Shown one piece after another: positions 1-9,081 of a DNA stretch of 64,000 nucleotides. The stretch is from the NCBI GenBank assembly GCA_024402135.1, contig JAKSJN010000011.1, forward strand, positions 1 to 64,000. Direction: 5' to 3'. The notes under the pieces are model-generated. The model did not search any database. It was not told the DNA's origin and was given only the letters and a program-made list of their open reading frames with translations. A program made the translations under genes and the position numbers. The DNA is from Bacteroidales bacterium. Its GTDB lineage: Bacteria > Bacteroidota > Bacteroidia > Bacteroidales > UBA932. Numbering within the stretch: position 1 is the first letter of the stretch; each line of letters begins with the position of its first letter.

Positions 1-135
1 CCTGCAAGACCAAATATACTGGCAGATGAGGGCTGCCCGCCCGATGCCAGGGGGTAGGTTGCGAAGATAAATGGCAGATTCAAAAACAGAAACCGGCTTA
101 CGGCCCCGCCTGTCTTTCTTTTAACCGGAACTACA

Positions 136-900
136 ATGAAAACCATAGACAGACTGTTTGCAATCTTTGCCTTACTCCTCAGTATCGTCTCATGCGAGGC
201 GAAGGTGAAGCGTTATACTATCGACGTCGTGAAGGAATATCCTCACATGCGCGACGCCTACACCCAGGGACTCTTCTTCCACAACGGCAAACTGTACGAG
301 AGCAACGGACAGTACGGTCAGTCCAGTTTCCGCATCCTTGACATGGAGAGCGGCAAGGCAACCCAAAGTTTCAATTTCAACAAGAAATATTTTGTGGAAG
401 GCTCTGTCATACTGGGAGACAAGCTGTATATCCTCACCTGGCAAAGCAAGGTCGCTTTCGTTTACAATGCCAAGACTCTGGAATACGAATCCAGCTGGTC
501 ATATCCGCGTGAGGGCTGGGGGCTTACCACTGACGGCAAGAGCCTTATTGCATCAGACGGTTCTTCAAGACTGTTCTATATGGACGAGAAGTTCAATCTC
601 AAGAAGACCGTCAACGTCAAGATGGAAGGCCGCCCGATCCGATACCTGAACGAGCTCGAATACATTGACGGAAAGATCTGGGCTAACGTCTACACAACCG
701 ACATCATACTGATCATCGATCCTGAATCAGGAAATGTCGAAGCAAGCATCGACTGTTCCGGACTTCTTCCTGACAAGCTCCGCGACAAGACGACCGATGT
801 ACTCAACGGCATTGCCCGCAACCCTGCGGACGGCAAGATCTACCTTACCGGCAAGAACTGGCCTCGAATGTACGAGGTCAAGCTCAAGGAGGTAAAATGA
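136..900 (+). CDS. Glutaminyl-peptide cyclotransferase (glutamine cyclotransferase family), lipoprotein
   Basis: This enzyme family cyclises N-terminal glutamine to pyroglutamate on peptides. The 254-residue protein matches the plant/bacterial beta-propeller type of glutamine cyclotransferase. Visible signatures are AYTQGLFF (41-48), YESNGQYG (54-61), EGWGLTTDG (126-134), NELEYIDGKIWANVYTTD (172-189) and VLNGIARNP with LTGKNWP (222-243). Residues 1-20 form a signal peptide ending in a lipobox-like IVSC, so the protein is probably a lipoprotein acting outside the cytoplasm. The length is usual for the family. The stop codon overlaps the start region of the next gene (ATGA), so the two are co-transcribed and probably translationally coupled. 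Confidence 0.93.
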   Translation: MKTIDRLFAIFALLLSIVSCEAKVKRYTIDVVKEYPHMRDAYTQGLFFHNGKLYESNGQYGQSSFRILDMESGKATQSFNFNKKYFVEGSVILGDKLYILTWQSKVAFVYNAKTLEYESSWSYPREGWGLTTDGKSLIASDGSSRLFYMDEKFNLKKTVNVKMEGRPIRYLNELEYIDGKIWANVYTTDIILIIDPESGNVEASIDCSGLLPDKLRDKTTDVLNGIARNPADGKIYLTGKNWPRMYEVKLKEVK

Positions 901-1523
901 TGACCGTCAACGATTCACTGAAACAGTACATCGAAAGCGAGATACTACCCCGCTACGACCATCACGACACAGCCCATCGCCGCGACCATGCATACATGGT
1001 CATAGAACGTTCCATGGTGCTGGCCGAAAATCACGGAGCCGATCCCGACATGACATATGCAGCTGCCGCATATCACGACACCGGCCTCTGCGAAGGACGC
1101 GAAACTCATCATCTGGTTTCCGGGCGCATCATCCGGAACGACAAAAGGCTCCGGGACTGGTTCAGCGATGAACAGATAGAGACCATCGCCCAGGCTGCAG
1201 AAGATCACAGAGCCTCAGGCAAGAATCCCCCACGAAGCATATACGGGCTGATTGTGGCTGAAGCAGACAGACTCATAGACCCTCATACTGTCATACGAAG
1301 GACAATCCAATACGGCATCTCTCACTATCCGGAACTTGACAAGGAGGGTCACTTCAGGCGCATGACCGTCCATCTCAAAGAAAAATATGCCGAAGGAGGA
1401 TACCTTAATCTATGGCTGGAAGACTCTCCAAACGCCGAATCTCTTGAGGAACTCCGTTCAATAATCAGAGACGATGCGCAGTTGCGAAGAATCTTTGACG
1501 CAGAATACGACACTCTTTTCTAA
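900..1523 (+). CDS. HD-domain phosphohydrolase
   Basis: This is a small metal-dependent phosphohydrolase of the HD superfamily; the substrate is unknown. Counting from the first possible ATG at 897, the metal ligands are H27 and H31, the HD pair at residues 60-61 in AAAYHDTGL, and a later aspartate in AEADRLID. The helical C-terminal part contains LKEKYAEGG. Two adjacent ATG codons lie at 897 and 900. An AGGAGG ribosome site at 887-892 leaves 4 bases to the first and 7 to the second, so I prefer 900. A clear Shine-Dalgarno site is uncommon in this window. The gene overlaps the glutaminyl cyclase stop, which suggests one transcript. No signal peptide is seen, so the protein is probably cytoplasmic. 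Confidence 0.85.
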   Translation: MTVNDSLKQYIESEILPRYDHHDTAHRRDHAYMVIERSMVLAENHGADPDMTYAAAAYHDTGLCEGRETHHLVSGRIIRNDKRLRDWFSDEQIETIAQAAEDHRASGKNPPRSIYGLIVAEADRLIDPHTVIRRTIQYGISHYPELDKEGHFRRMTVHLKEKYAEGGYLNLWLEDSPNAESLEELRSIIRDDAQLRRIFDAEYDTLF

Positions 1524-1598
1524 ACAGGGGCTGCCTATTGTCTTTTGATTCTTCTTTTCATATATTTGTCCAAACTAAAACCTGACAAATAAGCGAAA

Positions 1599-2414
1599 AT
1601 GGACAATCCATACGCCCAGACGCTAGACGTCGAACAGCTGATCGCGTCCAAAGCCGGTGACAAGAAGTTCCCCAAGTTCGTTGTCAACTGGCTCAAGCGT
1701 TTCATACACCAAGATTTCGTCAATGGATATCTCCAGCAAGGATATTACGGTGTTGATTTCTGCGAGAACACTCTCAAGTATCTCAATATTGACGTTGAAG
1801 TGGAAGGAATGGAAAACCTCGATTCCCTCCCCGACGATGCCCGTCTTACCTTTGCCTCCAACCACCCTCTGGGCGGTGTGGACGGCGTCACCATGGGCAT
1901 GATAGTCGGCCGCCGTTACAACGGACGGGTACGCTATCTTGTGAACGACCTTCTCATGAATCTCAAGGGACTGGCTCCGATCTGCGTACCGATCAACAAG
2001 TTCGGAGGACAGGCCCGCAATCTTCCCAAACTTATCGACGATGCATTCAAGTCTGATGACCAGATGATCATCTTCCCTGCAGGTCTCTGCTCACGCAAGA
2101 ATCATGGAGTCATCAAGGACCGCGAGTGGGGAAAAGCCTTCATCAAGAAGAGCATCGACACAGACAGATACATCGTTCCCGTACACTTCATCGGAGAGAA
2201 TTCAAAGCGTTTCTATCGCGTTGCCAATCTGTGCAAGATACTGAAGATCAAATTCAATCTTGCAATGCTCTTCCTTCCGGATGAGCTTTACAGAGCCCGC
2301 AACGGCAAGTACAAGGTAATCATCGGAAAACCGCTGCCCCCATCATTCTTCGACTCATCAAAGACCCATCTTGAGTGGGCTCAATGGGTCAAGGAACACG
2401 TGTACTCGATGTAA
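1599..2414 (+). CDS. glsA: Lysophospholipid-type O-acyltransferase, GlsA-like
   Basis: This PlsC-type acyltransferase has 271 residues. The catalytic motif SNHPLGGVDG lies at 87-96 and the acceptor/phosphate-binding motif is FPAGLCSRK at 159-167. The late segment VIIGKPLPPSFF is typical of the hemolysin-like acyltransferases of Bacteroidota. It is followed 29 bases later by a GNAT N-acyltransferase. This pair matches the glsA/glsB arrangement known in Bacteroides, where GlsB makes N-acylglycine and GlsA adds a second O-linked acyl chain to give glycine lipids. Function is inferred from motifs and gene order. An ornithine-lipid OlsA-like role is the alternative. It probably acts at the cytoplasmic face of the inner membrane. 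Confidence 0.8.
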   Translation: MDNPYAQTLDVEQLIASKAGDKKFPKFVVNWLKRFIHQDFVNGYLQQGYYGVDFCENTLKYLNIDVEVEGMENLDSLPDDARLTFASNHPLGGVDGVTMGMIVGRRYNGRVRYLVNDLLMNLKGLAPICVPINKFGGQARNLPKLIDDAFKSDDQMIIFPAGLCSRKNHGVIKDREWGKAFIKKSIDTDRYIVPVHFIGENSKRFYRVANLCKILKIKFNLAMLFLPDELYRARNGKYKVIIGKPLPPSFFDSSKTHLEWAQWVKEHVYSM

Positions 2415-2443
2415 GCGCGTCATAACCTGTAACACAACCCGAA

Positions 2444-3502
2444 ATGGAACCTATAATTGCACCTATACCAGTCGATCTTATAAAGGCTGAACTTACAGAC
2501 GACAAGATCGTACGCCATACAAACAAAGGAGGCAACATCCTATATTCAGTAACATGGCAGGACTCTCCAAACACAGTAAAGGAAGTCTGCCGACTCCGTG
2601 AGGTAACCTTCCGTGCCGCAGGCGGATGTTCCGGTCTCTCGATGGACATCGACGAATTCGACACCATGGAGAAGCCATACCACCAGCTTATCGTATGGGA
2701 CCCACAGGCAGAACAGATTCTCGGTGGATACCGATATATCCTCGGAAACGAAATACAGCTCAAGGAAGACGGCCAGCCTCTGCTGGCTACTTCCCATATG
2801 TTCCGCTTCTCTGAACAGTTCATCAAAGATTATCTGCCCCATGTAATAGAACTGGGACGCTCTTTTGTAACTCCGGAGTATCAGAGTTCAAAGGCAGGAG
2901 CCAAGGCTCTCTTCGCGCTGGACAACCTCTGGGACGGACTCGTGACCCTCATGCTCCAGCACCCGCACAACAACTATTTCTTCGGAAAGATGACTATGTA
3001 CCCTAATTACGACGCGGTAGGAAGAGACCTTATCCTCCACTACCTCTGGAAGCATTTCGACGATCCGGATGAGCTCGTCCGCCCGTTCGAGCCATGCATG
3101 CCAAAGAACGACGCCAGGCTCATGAACCTTATCCTCAAGGACGAGGACCAGAAAGAGGACTATAAGAACCTGAAGTCAGCCGTAATGCAGCTCGGAACAG
3201 CAATACCGCCACTCATCAACTCCTACATGACCACATCGCCTACCATCAAGATGTTCGGCACCGCAGTCAATGATGAATTCGGCATGGTGGAAGAAACCGG
3301 CATCCTGGTATGTTTCGACGAGATCTACAAGGATAGGCTGCACCGCCACATGGACTCATTCCTGAGACAGCTTCTGAACAAGATGCGTGAGCGCTTCCCT
3401 AAGCTTGAGGCTGACTTCGAGGAGAGGTATCTCAGGAAAATGGAAGAACGCAGATCAAGGCTACACGCCAAGATAGACAAGAAGATCAATAAACAGAAAT
3501 AA
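2444..3502 (+). CDS. glsB: GNAT-family N-acyltransferase, GlsB/OlsB-like
   Basis: This 352-residue protein resembles the OlsB/GlsB acyltransferases that attach a 3-hydroxy fatty acid to an amino-acid amine. The N-terminal half carries the acyl-donor-binding GNAT core: CRLREVTFRAAGG, LIVWDP, GGYRYILG and ELGRSFVTPEYQ. A helical C-terminal extension ends in a basic tail. The upstream O-acyltransferase and this gene should supply the two successive acylations of glycine lipid. The length and core match the Bacteroidota single-domain form rather than the fused OlsF form. A strong terminator hairpin follows directly. Confidence 0.8.
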   Translation: MEPIIAPIPVDLIKAELTDDKIVRHTNKGGNILYSVTWQDSPNTVKEVCRLREVTFRAAGGCSGLSMDIDEFDTMEKPYHQLIVWDPQAEQILGGYRYILGNEIQLKEDGQPLLATSHMFRFSEQFIKDYLPHVIELGRSFVTPEYQSSKAGAKALFALDNLWDGLVTLMLQHPHNNYFFGKMTMYPNYDAVGRDLILHYLWKHFDDPDELVRPFEPCMPKNDARLMNLILKDEDQKEDYKNLKSAVMQLGTAIPPLINSYMTTSPTIKMFGTAVNDEFGMVEETGILVCFDEIYKDRLHRHMDSFLRQLLNKMRERFPKLEADFEERYLRKMEERRSRLHAKIDKKINKQK

Positions 3503-3507
3503 AGAAA

Positions 3508-3538
3508 AAGAAAGCAGGGATCATTTCCCTGCTTTCTT
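3508..3538. terminator. Bidirectional terminator between glsB and the DUF6340 gene
   Basis: A 13-base-pair perfect stem (AAGAAAGCAGGGA paired with TCCCTGCTTTCTT) closes a 5-base loop, with A/T-rich flanks on both sides. It begins 5 bases after the glsB stop and overlaps the stop of the convergent gene, so it should serve both. Confidence 0.85.
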
Positions 3539-4354
3539 GATTTCTATCATCTGTCTGAGCTTGCTCGAGATCGAAATAGTATAGTCGCTATCGGAGCGGT
3601 CCAGCCATTCGGTAGCCAGATCCAGTTCATCCTCGATGTAGCATGCCACCGCCATATTGTACTCAGCGGCAGAACGGGCCAGACCAACCTTACGTCCCAT
3701 AAGCGACAGCCATATATCACTGGCTTCCTTCCATTCCATATCATTGGCATGAATTGCTGCCTCGATCCATTCATCCTCCCAGTCGAAACAAAGCAGAATC
3801 ACGCTCTCCTTCGTCCAGTTTCCGAGGAAATCCTTGACCATGGAAGAAGCCAGCCTGCGTGCTACCGCGCCTTGACTTACTGCGACGGTCGTTGTAGCAG
3901 AAAGTGATTTCTTATAGACCTCGTCATTCCCGCCGGACATGGAATCATAGACATACATGTTGGAGAGGGTCGTTCTGCCATCTTCACTACTTACAGGAGT
4001 ATCCACAAGGAAGATGACATCGTTGCCGAGGTTCATCACCATATCGGACAACTCCTTCACAGAGGAATAATCGCGTCCTTCTTCCTTGATCTGATGGAAC
4101 ACATCGACAGCCACATCTCCATCGAAGTATTCATCCTCGAGAGCCTGGGCAAAGGCATCAGAGAAAAGATTATTGTACAGGCTGTCTCGTCCGTCTTCCG
4201 ATTCAAGATAAACGACAGCCATGGACTTTCCACCAAGATCCAGCCCTGAATCAGACGGCTTCCGGCTCTCGTAAATCAGATTGTAAGCAGTAGGTGAGCA
4301 TGATCCAAGTCCAAGAAGGACAAGGGCGTATACCAGCATCAAAAATCTTTTCAT
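3521..4354 (-). CDS. DUF6340-family lipoprotein
   Basis: This 277-residue predicted lipoprotein has a signal peptide ending in LGLGSCS (lipid-attached Cys19). It resembles the DUF6340 family of Bacteroidota, which has no assigned function. The middle of the protein (VIFLVDTP, then a motif about the Met-Ser-Gly-Gly region) looks like a mixed alpha/beta domain. The C-terminal third contains helix pairs that read like degenerate TPR (WLSLMGRKVGLARSAAEYNMAVACY). It converges on glsB and shares its terminator. It follows rimO by 10 bases on the same strand, so it may be the last gene of the nusB-rimO transcript. Confidence 0.7.
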   Translation of the reverse strand: MKRFLMLVYALVLLGLGSCSPTAYNLIYESRKPSDSGLDLGGKSMAVVYLESEDGRDSLYNNLFSDAFAQALEDEYFDGDVAVDVFHQIKEEGRDYSSVKELSDMVMNLGNDVIFLVDTPVSSEDGRTTLSNMYVYDSMSGGNDEVYKKSLSATTTVAVSQGAVARRLASSMVKDFLGNWTKESVILLCFDWEDEWIEAAIHANDMEWKEASDIWLSLMGRKVGLARSAAEYNMAVACYIEDELDLATEWLDRSDSDYTISISSKLRQMIEIKKAGK

Positions 4355-4364
4355 AGTTATATGT

Positions 4365-5654
4365 CTATATTATCTCGGCAGTAAGGTCATACTCATCCGC
4401 TGCAGTTATGCGGACATTGATGAAGTCACCAACCTTAATTCCCGGACGTTTGCCTACAAGAATCTCGCCATCCACATCCGGACTCTCGTACTGACTGCGG
4501 CATACGAGCACATCGTCCATGACATCGTCTACAAGCACTCTCTCTTCATGACCCACGCGGCTCATGTTGAATTCAAGGGAAATACCTTTCTGGAGTTCCA
4601 TGAGAGCATCAAGACGGCGATTCTTTGTCTTTGGCATGACACTGTCCCTGAGATTGTTTGCACCCCAGGTTCCTTCCTCCTCGGAATATCTGAAAGCACC
4701 GAGTCTCTCGAAGCGTGCCTCGCGCACGAACTTCATAAGTTCGTTGAACTCTTTGAGTCCTTCTCCTGGATGGCCGACAATCATGGTCGTACGAAGCACA
4801 ACTCCAGGGACTTGATCGCGGAGCTTGCGGACAAGCTCACGGGTCCATGCGCCATCCACGTTGCGGTGCATGTTATCCAGAACCTTATCTGATATATGCT
4901 GAAGCGGGATGTCAAGATACTTGCAGACCTTTGGATTGTTTGCCATCTGGTCCAGCACATCCTCCGGGAAGTCGGCAGGGTACGAATAATGTATTCTCAG
5001 CCACTCGATGCCTTCTACTTCGGAAAGTTTCTGGAGGAGTTCGGCCAATGCCCTTCTATGATACAGGTCCAGACCATAGAAAGTTGTATCCTGAGCTATC
5101 AGCACAAGCTCGCGAACACCCTTGGATGCCAGGTAACGTGCTTCGCTGACAAGTTCCTCCATAGGGACTGACCTGTGATTGCCGCGGATATGAGGAATTG
5201 CACAATAGGAGCAGCGCCTGTCACATCCTTCCGAAATCTTCAGGAAAGCATAACTGTTGACTGCACGACTCAGACGGCGTGACTGAGGGGCAGCCGCAGG
5301 GTCGACACCGAGTTCGCGAAGAACCGGTTCAAGCTCACGTGCGCCCAGCCATGCATCCACCTCAGGAATGAGATCCTTGAGTTCATCACCATGCCTCTGG
5401 GACAGGCATCCGAAGACGAGCAGCCTTGCGACTTTTCCCATCTTCTTCATTTCGGCTGCCTGGAGCACGGTATTGATGGATTCCTGCTTCGCGTCTCCGA
5501 TGAAGCCGCAGGTATTGACAAGCAGACAATCGACGGGACCATCATGATTCTCGGGGAGGATCTCGTAAGAACCTTCCAGACGGGACAGAAGATGTTCCGT
5601 ATCAACGGTGTTCTTCGAACAGCCGAGTGTGATTACCTGCAATGTCTGTTTCAT
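4365..5654 (-). CDS. rimO: Ribosomal protein S12 methylthiotransferase RimO
   Basis: RimO is a radical-SAM enzyme that adds a methylthio group to an aspartate of ribosomal protein S12. The protein is 429 residues when started at the ATG at 5654; the reading frame runs further upstream, but the family N-terminus is MKQTLQVITLGCSKN. The auxiliary cluster cysteines are C12, C49 and C83. The radical-SAM triad CDRRCSYC lies at 144-151, and a TRAM RNA-binding domain ends the protein. The start lies 1 base after the stop of the coaE-DUF5606 frame, so the genes are in one operon. It is cytoplasmic. Confidence 0.96.
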   Translation of the reverse strand: MKQTLQVITLGCSKNTVDTEHLLSRLEGSYEILPENHDGPVDCLLVNTCGFIGDAKQESINTVLQAAEMKKMGKVARLLVFGCLSQRHGDELKDLIPEVDAWLGARELEPVLRELGVDPAAAPQSRRLSRAVNSYAFLKISEGCDRRCSYCAIPHIRGNHRSVPMEELVSEARYLASKGVRELVLIAQDTTFYGLDLYHRRALAELLQKLSEVEGIEWLRIHYSYPADFPEDVLDQMANNPKVCKYLDIPLQHISDKVLDNMHRNVDGAWTRELVRKLRDQVPGVVLRTTMIVGHPGEGLKEFNELMKFVREARFERLGAFRYSEEEGTWGANNLRDSVMPKTKNRRLDALMELQKGISLEFNMSRVGHEERVLVDDVMDDVLVCRSQYESPDVDGEILVGKRPGIKVGDFINVRITAADEYDLTAEII

Positions 5655-5655
5655 G

Positions 5656-6690
5656 CTACTCCTGCTCTTCGGCAGCCTCCTGAGCCTCACCTTCCTTAAG
5701 GAAGTCGAGTGAAGCATAGTTCTTGAGCTCGTTGTACCAGTCTACGACCTTCTTCATATGAGAGACGTAGAAACGGTCAGCATCATATGTAGGCACAGCC
5801 TGCTCGAATACTGCCTTGATCTGCTCTGCCGGAGCCTTTGAAGTAGGAGCGTCAGCCTCTCCGAGAACCTCATGCATCTTCTCGAATACTTCCTCGAGAC
5901 GAAGTTCGCCCTCCTCAGTGAAGATAGCGATGTCTGCAAGGGTAGAAATGCGTGACTTGAGATCGAAGAGAACTCTCTTCTTCTCAGAAAGAGACTCGGC
6001 GATAGCGCCATTTCTAGCCTGTGCAAGGTATAGATACAGTCCGCGGTATCCGGACACTGACAAAATTCTTGAAAGATCTGTTTTCATCTTGTTTGGGTTA
6101 TTATTATCTACAAATATACTCATTTTTTCCAATGCCGAGACTAAGTTGGCTCTCAACTCGTCCTTGTCGCCGTCATTGACCAGGACGGCATCCGGTTCAA
6201 GCCCTTCAAACGACTGTCTGTGCATCCTTGCAGCTACTGCGTCCCTGTCGCAGCCATCTCGTCTGGATGCCCTGTCAAGCCTCAGCTCCTCCGGTGCATC
6301 CACAAGAAGAACCTTATCGATAACAGCTCTGTACTGAGGGATAGTGCCTGCAAGTGCAGACTCAATGACTACCACCGAAGAGAGCTGTGATTCCTTCCAT
6401 GACTTGAAATCCCTGAGGACTGCAGGATGAACCAATGCATTCAGGGAAGCCGTGGCCTCGACCGAAGCGAACGCCCTGGAAGCCAGCAGTTTCCTGTCAA
6501 GCCGACCTTCTGCCCCTACGATATCGTCTCCAAAAAGAGACTTTACCTCGCCCAGGAGAACAGGATCCTTATCATAAAGTGACTTGGCGCGGGAATCGGA
6601 GTCATACACCGGAATGCCTGATTCTTCCAGCATGCGGCAGACGACTGATTTACCGCTGCCGATACCACCGGTGACCAGGAGAACCATCAT
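5656..6690 (-). CDS. coaE: Dephospho-CoA kinase fused in frame to a DUF5606 domain
   Basis: The 344-residue frame holds two proteins that are normally separate. Residues 1 to about 200 are a full-length dephospho-CoA kinase, the last step of coenzyme A synthesis, with P-loop GGIGSGKS (8-15), DSDSRAK, and the lid-type segment RRDGCDRDAVAARM. Residues 202-344, from the internal ATG at 6087, match the DUF5606 proteins of Bacteroidota (LSRILSVSGYRGLYLYLAQ, then DIAIFTEEGE). No stop separates them; the joint is an asparagine-rich spacer. A TATATTTG promoter-like box lies at 6111-6118, so DUF5606 might also be made alone. The start overlaps the ybbR stop (ATGA). Either a true fusion or a lost stop codon would explain it. 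Confidence 0.85.
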   Translation of the reverse strand: MMVLLVTGGIGSGKSVVCRMLEESGIPVYDSDSRAKSLYDKDPVLLGEVKSLFGDDIVGAEGRLDRKLLASRAFASVEATASLNALVHPAVLRDFKSWKESQLSSVVVIESALAGTIPQYRAVIDKVLLVDAPEELRLDRASRRDGCDRDAVAARMHRQSFEGLEPDAVLVNDGDKDELRANLVSALEKMSIFVDNNNPNKMKTDLSRILSVSGYRGLYLYLAQARNGAIAESLSEKKRVLFDLKSRISTLADIAIFTEEGELRLEEVFEKMHEVLGEADAPTSKAPAEQIKAVFEQAVPTYDADRFYVSHMKKVVDWYNELKNYASLDFLKEGEAQEAAEEQE

Positions 6691-7679
6691 TTCCGAGATG
6701 TGATTTCCATACATGTGACAACCTGAGGCTCAACCCTGTACCCGAACACATTATATGGCAAGGTCACCTTCGTGGCCGGGATGCACATACCTGTTCTTGA
6801 AGACTCGAAATCCCGGTAGTCCACATGCATCGCAGTTATGAGGTCCGTCGGATTATGGTCCGGAGCAAACCTGCAGCGCATGACGACTCGCACTTTGGAA
6901 GGGAATGCCTGAACAGTCTTGCCTGAAGGCACATTGTCAACGATTACAGGGACCTCGCGGCTCAGTTCGACATACTGGTAGACGTTCTGGCTGTATGCCA
7001 CCTCGTCGTGAGACAAGCGCAGTCCCCTTGGAGCCTTCAGGCGGATTGTTCCCTGCAACGGCTCGTCAATGTCGCTGAAAGACCTGTTCTCCGTGCTGAC
7101 ATAGCTGATACCCTCAAGAGAACGAGGTTCTCCATAGATCACGACCGAGTCCGGACTCATCACAAGGGCATCCTCTGGCATAAACTGCGGCCTGTAGGAA
7201 AGGCTTCCCTCCCACTTGACCGGGACCTTGATGTGGGTAGTACCAGGGAAAACGAAGCTGATGCTGCGCGTAAGTATGGACGAGACACTGATTTCCTTAC
7301 CGAAAATATCATCTGCATACTTATCCAGAACCTCCGCACTGATTGAATAGGTATCTCCGGCGACATGCTGCAGGTCTGCCGCATCAAACTCGACCTCGCT
7401 GACTTCCCGGCGGGATTCCGTCTTTGCGCGGATCAGCCTGAATGCGCTGGTCCGGCAACGGGCCGTTACCGGATGCTCATCCTCTGAACGATACATATGC
7501 CCCTCAAGCTGACCGCAGACAGCCCTGACATTGACTGTCAGTTCGCCCGTGAAATCTCGGGAGAGAGTGTTTATCATCCAGATACTTAACGCCAACAGGA
7601 GGGACAGCAGAAACACTGCCGTATCCCTCCTGTCCAGGTGTAGTACACTGAGCAGCCTATGGTACAGGTTCCGAAGCAC
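6687..7679 (-). CDS. YbbR-like (CdaR-type) membrane protein
   Basis: This 330-residue protein starts at a GTG codon, because no upstream ATG is available before the membrane segment. One transmembrane helix (about 22-38, FLLSLLLALSIWMI) is followed by repeated YbbR beta domains outside the membrane, with segments such as VPVKWEG, DSVVIYG and VPVIVDNVP. In Firmicutes, CdaR regulates diadenylate cyclase. In Bacteroidota the YbbR protein sits beside coaE, as here, and its role is not settled. It lies 13 bases after yajC and overlaps coaE, supporting one operon. Confidence 0.82.
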   Translation of the reverse strand: MLRNLYHRLLSVLHLDRRDTAVFLLSLLLALSIWMINTLSRDFTGELTVNVRAVCGQLEGHMYRSEDEHPVTARCRTSAFRLIRAKTESRREVSEVEFDAADLQHVAGDTYSISAEVLDKYADDIFGKEISVSSILTRSISFVFPGTTHIKVPVKWEGSLSYRPQFMPEDALVMSPDSVVIYGEPRSLEGISYVSTENRSFSDIDEPLQGTIRLKAPRGLRLSHDEVAYSQNVYQYVELSREVPVIVDNVPSGKTVQAFPSKVRVVMRCRFAPDHNPTDLITAMHVDYRDFESSRTGMCIPATKVTLPYNVFGYRVEPQVVTCMEITSRK

Positions 7680-7692
7680 CTTTCTTCAGGTA

Positions 7693-8013
7693 TTACTTCT
7701 GCTGTGCGTCTGCTGATGAATCCTTCTGGATTGCAGCCTTGTCGATACGGAGCTTGACGTCACCGTCAACACGTACAACTACATACTTGTCGCTTATTGA
7801 GTCGACAGTACCGTAGATACCTCCGATGGTAACGATCTTGTCACCCTTCTTGAGACCGGCGCGGAACTGCTCGAGCTCCTTCTGCTGCTTTCTCTGTGGA
7901 CGGATCATGAAAAGCCACATGATGACAAAGATGAGGGCGAGCATGATCCACATGCTCATTCCCGAACCGGCAGCTGCAGGAGCTGCCTGGAGTGCTGTTG
8001 CGAAAGTGTTCAT
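7693..8013 (-). CDS. yajC: Preprotein translocase subunit YajC
   Basis: This 106-residue protein is the small single-span partner of SecDF in Sec protein export. The transmembrane helix lies near residues 22-40 (MWIMLALIFVIMWLFMI). It is followed by the family signature RPQRKQQKE and the cytoplasmic segment GDKIVTIGGIYGTV. The Ala/Gly-rich N-terminus is normal for Bacteroidota YajC. It lies 24 bases downstream of nusB. Confidence 0.95.
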   Translation of the reverse strand: MNTFATALQAAPAAAGSGMSMWIMLALIFVIMWLFMIRPQRKQQKELEQFRAGLKKGDKIVTIGGIYGTVDSISDKYVVVRVDGDVKLRIDKAAIQKDSSADAQQK

Positions 8014-8037
8014 TATAAATTCTTTTTAATATGCTTG

Positions 8038-8997
8038 TTAAAGAAGTCCCTTGCCGGACTTCACGATTTTCCCGTCGTTGACCATCTGCTGTATGAGACG
8101 GTCGAGGATGCCGTTCACGAACGAGCGGCTCTTTGGAGTACTGTAGAACTTGGAGATCTCCACGTATTCATTTATGGTAACCTTTATCGGAATCTCAGGG
8201 AAGGTCTGCGCCTCTGCCAGTCCACAGACGATCAGCATGGTGTCGATAGTGAACAGACGTTCACGATCCCACTGAGGCACGGTACCCGAAATCATCTCGC
8301 TGTAACGGCCGAGACCGGTATAGGCGGCACGGAGGAGATTGTAGACGAATGCCTTGTCACTCTCGGATGCAGGTTTCTTCTGGATGTCGCTGAGATAGAG
8401 CGCAGGCAGAGCCCAACGTTCTCCGGCAGCAAGTCCCGAAACGGTCTTGCAACACCATGTGAGAGCATAAGCGAGGTCATCATTCCACCAGATCGAGATT
8501 TCCTCGAGGATTGACTCAAGGTCCGCGTTGTCCACGAACTCCTCCTCGAACATCTTCGTGAACATGGCAGCCTCGTCAGCAGGACTGACAGTTTCCTTGG
8601 ACATGTAATCGATGAACCACTGCCTGGTCAGCATGTCGTCATACAGTTTGCGCAGCAGCACGTCGTACTGGTCCCAGCTGAGTTTGGTCTTGCCAATGAT
8701 CTTCTGGAAGTCTATGTCACCGAGAAGTATGCGTGAAATGGAGTTCTCAACGAACCTCATGTTCGGATTGAGTTCCTCTCTGGTTGGATTGAACTTGTTA
8801 CGGGCAGCTTCGATCCTGGCCTTTGCAACGTTTGTCACTGCCGGAATGATCGAGAGCATGAAAAGATAGAGGTCTCTTACGGAAGTGCAGGACATCTCGA
8901 GCTGTGCCTCGGCGTCCTTGAGACTCATCTGAGGATTCTCGGCATAGCTGTAAAGCACCTTGAATGCCTTTATTCTCAGTATTCTCCTGTTCAACAT
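8038..8997 (-). CDS. nusB: Transcription antitermination protein NusB (long Bacteroidota form)
   Basis: NusB binds boxA RNA with ribosomal protein S10 during rRNA transcription. The start chosen is the ATG at 8997 (MLNRRILRIKAFKVLYSY), which fits the family; the frame upstream of it is A/T-rich non-coding DNA. The protein is 319 residues, about twice the proteobacterial length. It has an N-terminal helical extension and the conserved core at the C-terminus (EMISGTVPQWDRERLFTID, then INEYVEISKFYSTPKSRSFVNGILD). It is the first gene of the nusB-yajC-ybbR-coaE-rimO operon. Confidence 0.92.
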   Translation of the reverse strand: MLNRRILRIKAFKVLYSYAENPQMSLKDAEAQLEMSCTSVRDLYLFMLSIIPAVTNVAKARIEAARNKFNPTREELNPNMRFVENSISRILLGDIDFQKIIGKTKLSWDQYDVLLRKLYDDMLTRQWFIDYMSKETVSPADEAAMFTKMFEEEFVDNADLESILEEISIWWNDDLAYALTWCCKTVSGLAAGERWALPALYLSDIQKKPASESDKAFVYNLLRAAYTGLGRYSEMISGTVPQWDRERLFTIDTMLIVCGLAEAQTFPEIPIKVTINEYVEISKFYSTPKSRSFVNGILDRLIQQMVNDGKIVKSGKGLL

Positions 8998-9017
8998 GAT
9001 TTTCAACGAAATTTTTA

Positions 9018-9025
9018 CAAAGATA
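9018..9025 (-). promoter_or_regulatory. nusB operon -7 box
   Basis: On the minus strand TATCTTTG matches the Bacteroidota TAnnTTTG element 21 bases before the nusB ATG. I see no good -33 TTTG at the right distance, so support is partial. Confidence 0.5.
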
Positions 9026-9048
9026 ACATTAGAATCCGATAAAAAACT

Positions 9049-9056
9049 TATTTTTG
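9049..9056 (+). promoter_or_regulatory. DUF3276 gene -7 box
   Basis: TATTTTTG matches TAnnTTTG and ends 25 bases before the DUF3276 ATG. With the nusB box on the other strand it makes a compact divergent promoter region. No convincing -33 element is visible. Confidence 0.5.
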
Positions 9057-9081
9057 TGATATAATGAATCAATTCTAGAGT

